Assembly (NCBI GenBank): GCA_965229305.1
Contig: CBDDIZ010000042.1
Span: 496,001 to 560,000, forward strand
Direction: 5' to 3'
Length of the DNA: 64,000 nt
Source of the DNA: JALHNI01 sp965229305
GTDB lineage: Bacteria; Acidobacteriota; Terriglobia; Bryobacterales; Bryobacteraceae
The notes under the pieces: generated by a model
Seen by the model: only the letters and a program-made list of their open reading frames with translations
Databases searched by the model: none
Told to the model about the DNA's origin: nothing
Position numbers and translations under genes: made by a program
Shown: piece by piece, positions 45,772-53,905 of the stretch
How positions within the stretch are numbered: the first letter of the stretch is position 1
Layout of the letters: the number at the start of each line of letters is the position of its first letter

Positions 45772-46815
45772 GTGCCCCACCGCAAATCCCAACTCGGCGA
45801 TCAGCGCATCCGCTGGAGTCTGGGACCGCCCCTCGGCCTCATCGTCGCCTACACCGCCGGCCTGCTCGATAACTTCAACTGGCATCAGCCCGTCTACTGG
45901 GCCGGCGTCATCTACTTCGCGATGGTCTCCCTGCTCCTCTGGAAGGGCAACGTCGTCATCTGGTTCTGGCTCCGCGGCCGCCCCGATTGGACCGTCAACG
46001 CCCGCCGCCGCCTCCTCCTGATCGTCGTCGCCGTCCTCGGCTTCACCGTCCCCACCTCCATCCTCCTGTTCACCCTCTGGTATTCCCTCACCGGCCAAGG
46101 CGCCCTCGGACCGCCCGTCTGGCGCGCCACCGCCCTCGCCACCCTCGCCTCCGCCCTCATCTTCCACATCTACGAAACGATGGACCTCATCACCCAGCGC
46201 GCCCGCGAACGCGCCCAACGCCAGCAACTCGAATACGCCGGCGCCCTCGCGCAACTCTCCGCCCTCAAGGCCCAAATCGATCCCCACTTCATGTTCAATT
46301 GCCTCAACACCCTCGTGGGCCTGATCGAAACTTCCCCGGACCGCGCCACCCGCTTCACCGTCCTCCTCGGCGACGTCTACCGCTACATCCTCCAAAGCCG
46401 TTCGCGTGAACTCGTCCGCCTCGAACACGAACTCATGTTCCTCGCGAACTACCTCGCCCTGCTGCGCCTCCGCTTTGAAGACAGCATCGTCTTCGATCTC
46501 CCCTCGGTCGTTCCCTCCGCCTGGATCCCGCCCGTGTCCCTGCAACTGCTCCTCGAGAACGCCGTCAAGCACAACGACTTCTCCCCAGCCTCGCCCCTCC
46601 GCCTTGAGCTCATCATCACCCCGGATAGCATCTCGCTCCGCCATCCCAAAAGCCCCTCGCAACCCCGCTTCACCTCCGAAGGCACCGGTCTGCAGAACCT
46701 CGACGAACGCTGCCGCCTCATCCTCCAGCGCGGCATCGCCGTCCACAATACTGACCACGAATTCGCCGTCACCGTCCCCCTCGCCGCCAGCGAACTCCTG
46801 CCGCTCCCCCGCTAA
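45772..46815 (+). CDS. LytS/YehU-type sensor histidine kinase
   Basis: Predicted 347 residues from a GTG without a clear ribosome site, so the start is uncertain and may depend on coupling to the kinase stop 11 bases before. Four membrane helices occupy about 16-135. A short coiled linker (QRARERAQRQQLEYAGALAQ) leads to the His-kinase domain of PF06580: LKAQIDPHFMFNCLNTLVGL with His172, then LENAVKHN and GTGLQNLDERCR. Such kinases normally pair with a LytTR response regulator. None is encoded nearby, so the partner is elsewhere. The stop lies directly next to that of the convergent DUF3500 gene. Confidence 0.88.
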   Translation: MPHRKSQLGDQRIRWSLGPPLGLIVAYTAGLLDNFNWHQPVYWAGVIYFAMVSLLLWKGNVVIWFWLRGRPDWTVNARRRLLLIVVAVLGFTVPTSILLFTLWYSLTGQGALGPPVWRATALATLASALIFHIYETMDLITQRARERAQRQQLEYAGALAQLSALKAQIDPHFMFNCLNTLVGLIETSPDRATRFTVLLGDVYRYILQSRSRELVRLEHELMFLANYLALLRLRFEDSIVFDLPSVVPSAWIPPVSLQLLLENAVKHNDFSPASPLRLELIITPDSISLRHPKSPSQPRFTSEGTGLQNLDERCRLILQRGIAVHNTDHEFAVTVPLAASELLPLPR

Positions 46816-47952
46816 CTACTTGTGCGCGGTCATCGCGTAGTGTTGCCGCAGCAAGTCCTTCCCGTAGTCGTTCCCATTCGGCGTCCGCACCACCGTATGG
46901 ATATGGTTCCGCGTCGGGATCCCGGTCCGCTTCAACCCGATCGGCTGCTGATGGTCGAACTCGATCAGCACCACCGGACTATGAATGCGGTAGTAGAAAA
47001 CGTCCGGCGGCTGCGAGCCCCCAATCCACGCGAAGTACGTCCGATTCAGTTGCTTCTCCACCTCCTCCATCCGCACGCGACGATGCGGCTCCGCCATGTT
47101 CCCCACGTACTCGTTGATCAGTTCGCGCAACAGTTTCTTCTGCGCCACGGTCATCCGGCTCGCCGGCAGCCCCGCATAATCCAGCACCAGATTGTCCTTG
47201 TAAGCCTCGGCCAGATTATTCGTCGGCCCCTTCTCGCTCTTGATGCGCGCCGTGCTCTGCTGCTCCGGCGTCAACGACTGAATCATCGCCAGCCCCTTCT
47301 CCTGCTCCGGCTGCAGCACCTCCGTCCCCTGGAACTTCCCGCTCTCCGCCCGAATCGGCTCTGACCCCATGAACACCGGCGTCATCACCACCTGATCTCC
47401 CATCACGAAGTAATTGATGATCACGTGATGCCCGTCCAGTTGCCATCCCCACGGCTCCTTCGCCGACGGCTTGCCCATGATCGTGATCCAATACAGCCAC
47501 TCGCCATACTCGCGCGAGTTGTTCGTCAACTCGGCCAGCGTGCCGTTCAGCTTCATGATGTCTTGCGTGGTCTTCAGACCCTTCGCGCTCAGCGCCGAAC
47601 GCAGCAACCCGAATGCCAGCTCCCGCTGCCGTCCGTCCATCTCGGTGAACCCCACGCCCTGCCGCGCCGCAAAGTGACGGTTGTCCCACAACTGCCACTC
47701 GAGGTCGTCCACCGGAAACAGCGTCTTCGCCCGCTGACTCTCCGTCAGCCCCGCCAGAAACGCCTCCGCCGCCTTGCGCACCGGCTCCGTCGACACCCCC
47801 GTCGCCTTGATCTTGAACAAACCCGTCTCGAGTTCGCCCTTCGCCGTCACGCCCTTGAACGGTCCGGTGATCGCCGCCCGCCCCGATAACGGCATCCCCG
47901 ATGGCTGCGCCAGCAGCATCATCCCGGCCATCAGAAACCCAAGTGTCCGCAT
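46816..47952 (-). CDS. Secreted DUF3500 protein
   Basis: Predicted 378 residues. The ATG at 47952 opens a signal peptide (MRTLGFLMAGMMLLAQ); a TTG two codons earlier is also in frame. DUF3500 fills most of the mature protein: AEAFLAGLTESQRAKTLFPV, DDLEWQLWDNRHFA, EWLYWITIMGKPSAKEPWGW, QLDGHHVIINYFVMGDQVVM, and a C-terminal RNHIHTVVRTPNGNDYG. Clustered histidines (GHH, RNHIHT) and acids hint at metal binding, but no activity is established. It is convergent with the histidine kinase and has no obvious operon partner. Confidence 0.88.
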   Translation of the reverse strand: MRTLGFLMAGMMLLAQPSGMPLSGRAAITGPFKGVTAKGELETGLFKIKATGVSTEPVRKAAEAFLAGLTESQRAKTLFPVDDLEWQLWDNRHFAARQGVGFTEMDGRQRELAFGLLRSALSAKGLKTTQDIMKLNGTLAELTNNSREYGEWLYWITIMGKPSAKEPWGWQLDGHHVIINYFVMGDQVVMTPVFMGSEPIRAESGKFQGTEVLQPEQEKGLAMIQSLTPEQQSTARIKSEKGPTNNLAEAYKDNLVLDYAGLPASRMTVAQKKLLRELINEYVGNMAEPHRRVRMEEVEKQLNRTYFAWIGGSQPPDVFYYRIHSPVVLIEFDHQQPIGLKRTGIPTRNHIHTVVRTPNGNDYGKDLLRQHYAMTAHK

Positions 47953-48023
47953 GGCCAAGCAGTATAGCGCCGCCGCCGTCCGCGCGGAACGCGCCGCGCC
48001 GTCTTCAAAATTTCAGAACAGCG

Positions 48024-48185
48024 TTAGAGGTTGAAGCGCAGGAGTCTGGCATTCATCCGGTGCTCGGCCAGCCGGCGCTCGCGCGCCTTTGCCTCGTCGG
48101 CTTTCCCCATCCCGGATAGGCTGAACACCATCAGCATCGGCACCATCACCGCCATCAGGATCGTCACCAAGAGCGCAGCGTTCAT
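48024..48185 (-). CDS. Small single-pass membrane protein (53 residues)
   Basis: An ATG at 48185 with GGAGAC six bases upstream starts 53 codons ending TAA at 48024. Residues 4-24 are strongly hydrophobic (ALLVTILMAVMVPMLMVFSL), and the rest is a basic, helical cytoplasm-like tail (KADEAKARERRLAEHRMNAR). The good ribosome site and membrane-helix-plus-charged-tail design support a real gene despite its size. It sits alone between DUF3500 and the aminotransferase gene. No family is recognised; it could be a small regulatory membrane protein. Confidence 0.6.
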   Translation of the reverse strand: MNAALLVTILMAVMVPMLMVFSLSGMGKADEAKARERRLAEHRMNARLLRFNL

Positions 48186-48265
48186 GTCAGTCTCCTACCC
48201 TCAATCTACACCTTCTCGCGCCCCCGCCCTGCGCCACCCCCTCGGAAACCGTTAAAATAAGATAA

Positions 48266-49465
48266 ATGGCGAGTTCTCAGTTGAATCCCCCCCAACGCTT
48301 CCTCTTCGGCCCCGGCCCGTCGCAAGTGGACCCTCGCGTCTACGCCGCCATGGCCAAGCCGATCGTGGGTCATCTGGACCCTTACTTCTTTCAAATCAAC
48401 ATGGAAGCGCGGGAGATCCTCAAGCGCCTCTACGGCACGGCCAACGACTTCACCTTGGCCATCTCCGCCACCGGCTCCGGCGGCATGGAAACCTGCGTAG
48501 CCAACTTCGTCGAAGCGGGCTCCAAGTTTGTCGTCTTCGCCAACGGCTTCTTCGCCGATCGCATGGCCGAAATGGGCAAGCGCCAGGGCGCCACCGTTGT
48601 CCGTTTCGATAAGGCCTGGGGCGAATCCTACACCGACGCCGAAGCCCGCGAGTTCATCCTCCGCGAACGTCCCAATGTCGTCGGCTTTGTCCACGCCGAA
48701 ACCTCCACCGGTGTCTTCCAGTCGCCCAACGCGATCTGCCAGGCTGCCCACGAAGTCGGCGCCCTCGTCATGGCCGATTGCGTCACCAGCCTCGGCGCCA
48801 TGCCCATCAACCTCGACGCCTCCGGCATCGACATCGCCTACAGTTGCTCCCAGAAGGGCCTCAGCTGCCCTCCCGGGCTCTCGCCGATCACCGTCTCGCC
48901 CGCCGCCATGACTTGGCTGAAGGCTCGCGGTTCGCAGGCCGCCACCTGGTACTTCGACCTCAAGCTCCTCGCCGAATACTTCGATGGCGCTCACCGCTAT
49001 CACCACACCGCGCCCATCTCGATGTTCTACGCCCTGCGCGAAGCCCTCGGCACCATCGAATCAGAAGGCGTCGAACAGCGCTTTGAACGTCATCGCGTCA
49101 ACCACCTCGCCTTCGTCGCTGCCGCCGAAGCGCTCGGCCTCGAAATGAACGTCGCTGACCCCGCGGTGCGCCTCTGGACCCTCAACACCGTCAAAGTCCC
49201 CGCCGGCGTCGACGACCTCAAAGTCCGTCAGTACCTCATGGCCAAGCACGGCATCGAAATCGGCGGCGGCTTCGGACCCCTCGCCGGCAAGATCTTCCGC
49301 ATCGGCCTGATGGGCGTCCTCTCCACCGAGCCCGACGTCCTGTTCCTGCTCTCGGCCTTCGAAGAAGCTCTCCGCGAGAACGGCTACGTGCCCCCCGCCG
49401 CTCCCGGCGCCGGCACCGCGGCCGCTCGCGAAGTCTACGCGAGCCTCGCCGTTCCGGCCAAGTAA
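48266..49465 (+). CDS. Alanine-glyoxylate/serine-pyruvate type aminotransferase (class V)
   Basis: Predicted 399-residue cytoplasmic PLP enzyme. The opening FLFGPGPSQVDPRVYAAM is typical of the alanine-glyoxylate and serine-glyoxylate aminotransferase group. HAETSTGVFQ and MADCVTSLGAMPINLDASGI provide cofactor contacts, and SCSQKGLSCPPG holds the Schiff-base lysine, Lys197. The late KHGIEIGGGFGPLAGKIFRI matches the C-terminal domain. Likely amino donors are alanine or serine with glyoxylate or pyruvate as acceptor, but phosphonate-type aminotransferases are related. It is followed by a strong terminator at 49490. Confidence 0.88.
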   Translation: MASSQLNPPQRFLFGPGPSQVDPRVYAAMAKPIVGHLDPYFFQINMEAREILKRLYGTANDFTLAISATGSGGMETCVANFVEAGSKFVVFANGFFADRMAEMGKRQGATVVRFDKAWGESYTDAEAREFILRERPNVVGFVHAETSTGVFQSPNAICQAAHEVGALVMADCVTSLGAMPINLDASGIDIAYSCSQKGLSCPPGLSPITVSPAAMTWLKARGSQAATWYFDLKLLAEYFDGAHRYHHTAPISMFYALREALGTIESEGVEQRFERHRVNHLAFVAAAEALGLEMNVADPAVRLWTLNTVKVPAGVDDLKVRQYLMAKHGIEIGGGFGPLAGKIFRIGLMGVLSTEPDVLFLLSAFEEALRENGYVPPAAPGAGTAAAREVYASLAVPAK

Positions 49466-49489
49466 CTCCACCTCATCTCCCAACGAAAT

Positions 49490-49516
49490 GCGCGGGCCCC
49501 CCCAGCCCGCGCTTTT
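49490..49516 (+). terminator. Rho-independent terminator
   Basis: GCGCGGGC (49490-49497) pairs perfectly with GCCCGCGC (49505-49512) around a seven-base loop, followed by TTTT and a T/C-rich tail. It lies 25 bases after the aminotransferase stop and just before the end of the convergent peptidase gene, so it mainly serves the plus strand. Confidence 0.85.
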
Positions 49517-49522
49517 CTCTTT

Positions 49523-50992
49523 CTACAGGGCCTCCGCCGTCAGATAGGCCAGCTTCAACACCAGCTCCATCTTCGTCCAGTTGATCTTCTCCACCGTGTC
49601 CGATGGCTCGTGATAGCCCGGATGCCACCCGCCGAAAAACCACAAGTCCGGCACCCCCGCCACCAGAAACGGAAAGTGATCGCAGCGATAGATCGCATTC
49701 TGCGTTGAGTCATGGTCGAACTTCTCATCCAACTCCAGCCCCACCTGCCGGTTCACTTCCTTCACCGTCTTCAACAGCCCCGGAAAATACGCGCCACCCA
49801 GCAGGTTCAAATGCTTCCGCGTATCCGCCGGCACCCGGATCCGCCCTTCCGTCTGCGGCGTGTGCGCCTCATCCCGCCCCACCATGTCCAGATTGATCAC
49901 CGCCTTCGTCTCGCCCAGCGGAAACAGCGGATGTGCCACATAGACATACGACCCCAGCAGCCCTTCCTCCTCCGCCCCAAACGAAATGAACACCAGCGTC
50001 CGCTTCGGCTTCTTCTTCGTCGCCGCAAACGCCCGCGCCAGTTCCATCACACCCACCGTCCCGGATCCGTTGTCGTTCGCCCCCGGATAGTAATGCGTCC
50101 CCCGCGCCGGCAAATGATCGTAGTGCGACGTCAGCAGCACCACCTCCTTGCTCTCGCCCGGCAGCACGCCCACCACGTTCCACGTCACCCCGGTCCGCAC
50201 TTCCTTGTTCCGCAACGCGATCGCCACTTCGCCCTTTAACTCGCCCGATGCCGGCTTCTGCCTCCGGTCGATCCGCTCCTGCCGCTTTTCGTAGTCCGGC
50301 ACCAGCTTTGCCGCCGCCTCGCGCGTCAACGTCAGCATCGGAATCCGCATCGCCTCGTCGAACATCGCGGGCGCCCCGCCCCGCAGCGGCGCCCGTTCGC
50401 TCATGCTCGGCGCCGCCGTCGACTTCGGGCTCGGCAACACCAACACCGCCACCGCCCCGTGCGCCTGCGCATTCAACCGCTTGATGCGCGCCGCCATATG
50501 TTTCGTCAGCCCCGTCCCCAGAAACTTCGCCTTCGGATCCGCCTCGCGCGGCTCCCGCTCCAGCATCACCACCACCTTGCCCCGCGCATCGATTCCCGCG
50601 TAGTCGTCGTACTTGTACTCCGGCGCCGTAATTCCATAGCCCGCGAACACCATCGGCGCCTTCAGGTCCACCGCCGCCTTGAACGACCCCGTAAACGCCA
50701 GCCGCGTCCCCTCATACGTCACGCTGCTCTTCGCCGGATCCGCCAGCGGTGCCATCAGCGTGAACTCCTGCAGATAGCTCCCCTGGCAGCACGGCTCGAG
50801 CCCCGCCTCACGAAACCCCTTCGCGATGTAGTCCACCGCCATCCGCGCCCCTGGTTCCAGCGCCACCCGCCCGTTCATCTCCCGCGTCGACAAGGCTTCC
50901 AGGTCCGCCTTCATCCGCGCCGTCCGGAATTCCTGCGCCGTCAGGAACGAAACCATCATCAGCGGGGTCCATCTCATCCATGCTCTGGTCAT
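49523..50992 (-). CDS. Secreted M28-family zinc aminopeptidase
   Basis: Predicted 489 residues from the ATG at 50992 with GGGACGAG upstream; an ATG five codons later at 50977 is also possible. The N-terminus is a signal peptide ending near FLTAQ. A protease-associated domain sits at about 110-260. The M28 core has HYDH, PGANDNGSGTVGVMELARAF, SFGAEEEGLLGSYVY with the catalytic acid, NLDMVGRDEAHT and a late CDHFPFLVAGVP plus GYHEPSDTVEKI. All expected zinc ligands appear present. It should release N-terminal amino acids in the periplasm. It is divergent from the propeller gene, whose start at 51036 leaves only about 40 bases for both promoters. Confidence 0.87.
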   Translation of the reverse strand: MTRAWMRWTPLMMVSFLTAQEFRTARMKADLEALSTREMNGRVALEPGARMAVDYIAKGFREAGLEPCCQGSYLQEFTLMAPLADPAKSSVTYEGTRLAFTGSFKAAVDLKAPMVFAGYGITAPEYKYDDYAGIDARGKVVVMLEREPREADPKAKFLGTGLTKHMAARIKRLNAQAHGAVAVLVLPSPKSTAAPSMSERAPLRGGAPAMFDEAMRIPMLTLTREAAAKLVPDYEKRQERIDRRQKPASGELKGEVAIALRNKEVRTGVTWNVVGVLPGESKEVVLLTSHYDHLPARGTHYYPGANDNGSGTVGVMELARAFAATKKKPKRTLVFISFGAEEEGLLGSYVYVAHPLFPLGETKAVINLDMVGRDEAHTPQTEGRIRVPADTRKHLNLLGGAYFPGLLKTVKEVNRQVGLELDEKFDHDSTQNAIYRCDHFPFLVAGVPDLWFFGGWHPGYHEPSDTVEKINWTKMELVLKLAYLTAEAL

Positions 50993-51035
50993 GCTCGTCC
51001 CATCGTGGCAAATCCCGTCCACCGTGTGGGAACCT

Positions 51036-53213
51036 GTGATCGTGCGGACTCTCTTTCTGCTTGCCTCGCTCGGCGTCGCCCACGCGGCAAGCACCACCAC
51101 GTGGGAAATGAACACCTTCCAGGACTTTGTGAAGGGCAAATTCTCCGGCGTGGCCCTCACCAAAGACGGCCGTCTCGAACGCGCCCCCGCCATGAAGCTT
51201 TGGTTCGACCCGGAAGAATCCGCCATCTGGTCCGTCGCCGCCGCCCCCGACGGCAAGCTCTACCTCGGCACCGGACCCCGCGGCAAGCTCTTTGAAATCG
51301 ACGCCGCCGGCAAAGGCCGGGTCCTCTGGACCGCCCCTCAGCCCATGATCTTCGCCGTCACCGTCGACGCCAAAGGCATCGTCTACGCCGCCACCTCGCC
51401 CGACGGCCGCATCTACCGGCTCGAAAACGGCCGCGCCACCGAATACTACAACCCGCAAGCCAAATACGTCTGGGCCCTCGCCTTCGGACCCGACGGCCGC
51501 CTCTACGCCGCCACCGGCGACCAGGGCCGCGTCCACGCCATCTCCGCCCCCAACCGCGGCGAAGTCTATTACGAAACCGGCCAAACCCACGTCACCGCCC
51601 TCGCCTTCGACAAAGAAGGACGCCTCCTCGCCGGCACCGAACCCAACGGCATCCTCTACCGCATCGCCGCCAAGGACAAAGCCTTCGCCCTCTACGATGC
51701 GTCCCTGCCCGAAATCCGCGCCCTCGCTCCCGCCGCCGATGGCTCGCTCTACATCGCCGCCCTCGGTGGCTCTCTCTCGAAGAAAACCGGCGCCGCCGCG
51801 GCCGCCCCCGCCACCACGCCCGCCGTCAGCGCCGCCCCCATCACCATCACCGTCACCGACGAAGCCCAGGCCGGTCTCGAAATCAAAGCCAAAGAGCAAA
51901 AGACGCCCACCGCGGCCGTCACCTCCACCGTCGTCACCGCTGTCGAGTACGCCGGCGTCGAAAAGGCTGCCATCTATCGCCTCTCGCCCGACAACACCGT
52001 CGAAACCCTCTGGACCAGCAAGGAAGAGAACGTCTACGACCTCGTCGAGCAGGACGGCAACCTCCTGTTCGCCACCGACCTTCAGGGCCGCATTTATCAA
52101 CGCACCCCCGACAATCACCTCTCCGTCCTCGCCGAAACCGAACAAGGCGAAACCACCCGCCTCTTCAGCGTCAAAGGCGCCCTCCTCGCTGCCACCGCCA
52201 ACCGCGGCCAGCTCTTCCGCCTCACTCCGGACCCCGCCGCCGCGCCCCAATACGAATCCCCCGTCCACGACGCCAACACCGTCGCCCGCTGGGGCCGCCT
52301 CGCCATCGCCGGCGACTCCAAAAGCCGCTTCGAATCCCGCAGCGGCAACACCGCCCGCCCCGATCGCCTCTGGAGCGACTGGGAACCCGTCCCGGCCGAT
52401 CGTCCGCTCCGCAGCCCCTCCGCCCGCTACGTCCAATGGCGCGTCACCCTCGCCGATGCCCTCTCGAGCGTCCGCCTCTCCTATGTCCCGCAGAACACGC
52501 CACCCGTCATGAAGACGATCTCGGTCGTCGCCCAGACGATCGCCAGCCAGCCCTCCGTCAAGCCCGCTGCCGCCGCTCCGGCCGCCACCGCCGCTTACAC
52601 CCTCACCGTCACCGACACCGGCGAGTCCACGCCCACCGCTTCCACCGGCACTCCCACCCAGAACCTCCTCAAGTCCTCCACCCGCCAGTTGATCGTCACT
52701 TGGCAAGGTGAAGACTCCGACGGTGACCCCCTCGTCTACCACCTCACCTACCGCGGCGACGGCGAAACCCGCTGGAAGACTCTCAAGAACAACACCGGCG
52801 AACTCGCCTTCACCCTCGATGCCGACGTCTTCGCCGACGGCCGCTACTGGTTCCGCGTCATCGCCTCCGACAAGATGGCGAACTCTCCGGAGCACGCCCG
52901 CGAAGGCGAACTCGTCAGCAACCCCGTCGTCATCGACAACACGCCCCCCGTCATCACCACCCTCAAAGGCAACTCGCGCCTCGAATACGTCCTCACCGCC
53001 CAGGACGCGCTCAGCGAACTCCGCCGCTGCGAATTCTCCGTCGACGCCGGTCCCTGGAACCTCCTCGAGTCCGAAGACGGCGTCACGGACTCGCTTCAGG
53101 AAAGCTTCAAGCTCGTCCTCGCCTCACTCGCCCCCGGCGAGCACACCCTCACCTTCCGCGTCTTCGATAACGCCGGGAATTCCACGGCCCGCAAGCTGCT
53201 CATCGCACCTTAG
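51036..53213 (+). CDS. Secreted beta-propeller protein with Ig-like C-terminal domain
   Basis: Predicted 725 residues. The GTG at 51036 has GGGA upstream and opens a signal peptide (RTLFLLASLGVAHA); a GTG at 51042 is nearly as good. Repeated blades such as SVAAAPDGKLYLGTGPRGK, AVTVDAKGIVYAATSPDGR, ALAFGPDGRLYAATGDQGR and ALAFDKEGRLLAGTEPNG form a propeller. A linker rich in Ala, Pro and Thr follows, then blades with KEENVYDLVEQDGNLLFATD. The last 250 residues are Ig or fibronectin-like (DGDPLVYHLTYRGDGETRW, GEHTLTFRVFDNAGN). The design resembles sensors and surface adhesins. No enzyme motif is seen. Confidence 0.8.
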   Translation: MIVRTLFLLASLGVAHAASTTTWEMNTFQDFVKGKFSGVALTKDGRLERAPAMKLWFDPEESAIWSVAAAPDGKLYLGTGPRGKLFEIDAAGKGRVLWTAPQPMIFAVTVDAKGIVYAATSPDGRIYRLENGRATEYYNPQAKYVWALAFGPDGRLYAATGDQGRVHAISAPNRGEVYYETGQTHVTALAFDKEGRLLAGTEPNGILYRIAAKDKAFALYDASLPEIRALAPAADGSLYIAALGGSLSKKTGAAAAAPATTPAVSAAPITITVTDEAQAGLEIKAKEQKTPTAAVTSTVVTAVEYAGVEKAAIYRLSPDNTVETLWTSKEENVYDLVEQDGNLLFATDLQGRIYQRTPDNHLSVLAETEQGETTRLFSVKGALLAATANRGQLFRLTPDPAAAPQYESPVHDANTVARWGRLAIAGDSKSRFESRSGNTARPDRLWSDWEPVPADRPLRSPSARYVQWRVTLADALSSVRLSYVPQNTPPVMKTISVVAQTIASQPSVKPAAAAPAATAAYTLTVTDTGESTPTASTGTPTQNLLKSSTRQLIVTWQGEDSDGDPLVYHLTYRGDGETRWKTLKNNTGELAFTLDADVFADGRYWFRVIASDKMANSPEHAREGELVSNPVVIDNTPPVITTLKGNSRLEYVLTAQDALSELRRCEFSVDAGPWNLLESEDGVTDSLQESFKLVLASLAPGEHTLTFRVFDNAGNSTARKLLIAP

Positions 53214-53230
53214 ACTGCGATAATGAAAGC

Positions 53231-53905
53231 TTGACCGCTCCTCTCGTCCTGTTCGACATCGACGGCACCCTCGTCCGCCGCGCCGGACCCGCCCATGGCC
53301 AAGCCCTCGAAGACGCCGTCCGCCTCGAAACCGGCGTCCGCGTCAGCATCGCTTCCATCCCCGTTTACGGCATGCTCGATGGCGACATCATCACCCAAAT
53401 GATGCGCGAAGCCGGCTGCACCTCCCGCGCCATTCGTACCGCGCTGCCGGCCGTCATGGCCCGCGCCCAGCGCCTCTACCACCGCCGTTGTCCGGACCTC
53501 CGCCAACGTGTCTGCCCCGGCGTCCGCCCCCTGCTCCAACGCCTCGGCCGCCGCCAGGCCACCCTCGGACTCGTCACCGGCAACCTCTCCGCCATCGCCT
53601 GGCGCAAGATGCGCCAAGCCGGCCTCGACCATCACTTCCACCTCGGCGCTTTCGCCGATCAAGGCAACACCCGCGGCAAACTCGCCAAGCTCGCCGCCCG
53701 CGAAGCCCGCCGCGCCGGCTGGGTCACCCCCAGCACCCCGACCTACCTCATCGGCGACACCGCCAACGACATCCTCGCCGCCAAAGAGAACGGCATGGTC
53801 TCCATCGCCGTCGCCACCGGCCACTACTCCACCGCTGACCTCGCCGTGCACCACCCCGACATCCTCCTCGAAGACCTCCGCCAATTGAAGCTCGAACAGC
53901 TATGA
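53231..53905 (+). CDS. HAD-family phosphatase
   Basis: Predicted 224 residues from a TTG at 53231 with TGAAAG upstream. HAD motif I is FDIDGTL, with Asp9 and Asp11 as nucleophile and acid. Motif II is VTGN, and motif IV is YLIGDTANDILAAKENG. A helical cap (residues about 20-90) puts it among the phosphoglycolate phosphatase-like members. The substrate is unknown. The following methyltransferase starts inside its stop (ATGA), so both are co-translated. Rarely used TTG starts occur at a few genes in this window, so this one is acceptable. Confidence 0.82.
   Translation: MTAPLVLFDIDGTLVRRAGPAHGQALEDAVRLETGVRVSIASIPVYGMLDGDIITQMMREAGCTSRAIRTALPAVMARAQRLYHRRCPDLRQRVCPGVRPLLQRLGRRQATLGLVTGNLSAIAWRKMRQAGLDHHFHLGAFADQGNTRGKLAKLAAREARRAGWVTPSTPTYLIGDTANDILAAKENGMVSIAVATGHYSTADLAVHHPDILLEDLRQLKLEQL

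Noticed and set aside
50808..52895. 695-residue minus-strand frame
   Set aside because: It is opposite the beta-propeller gene, is Gly/Val/Asp-rich and has no recognisable motif. The propeller frame has a signal peptide and repeats.
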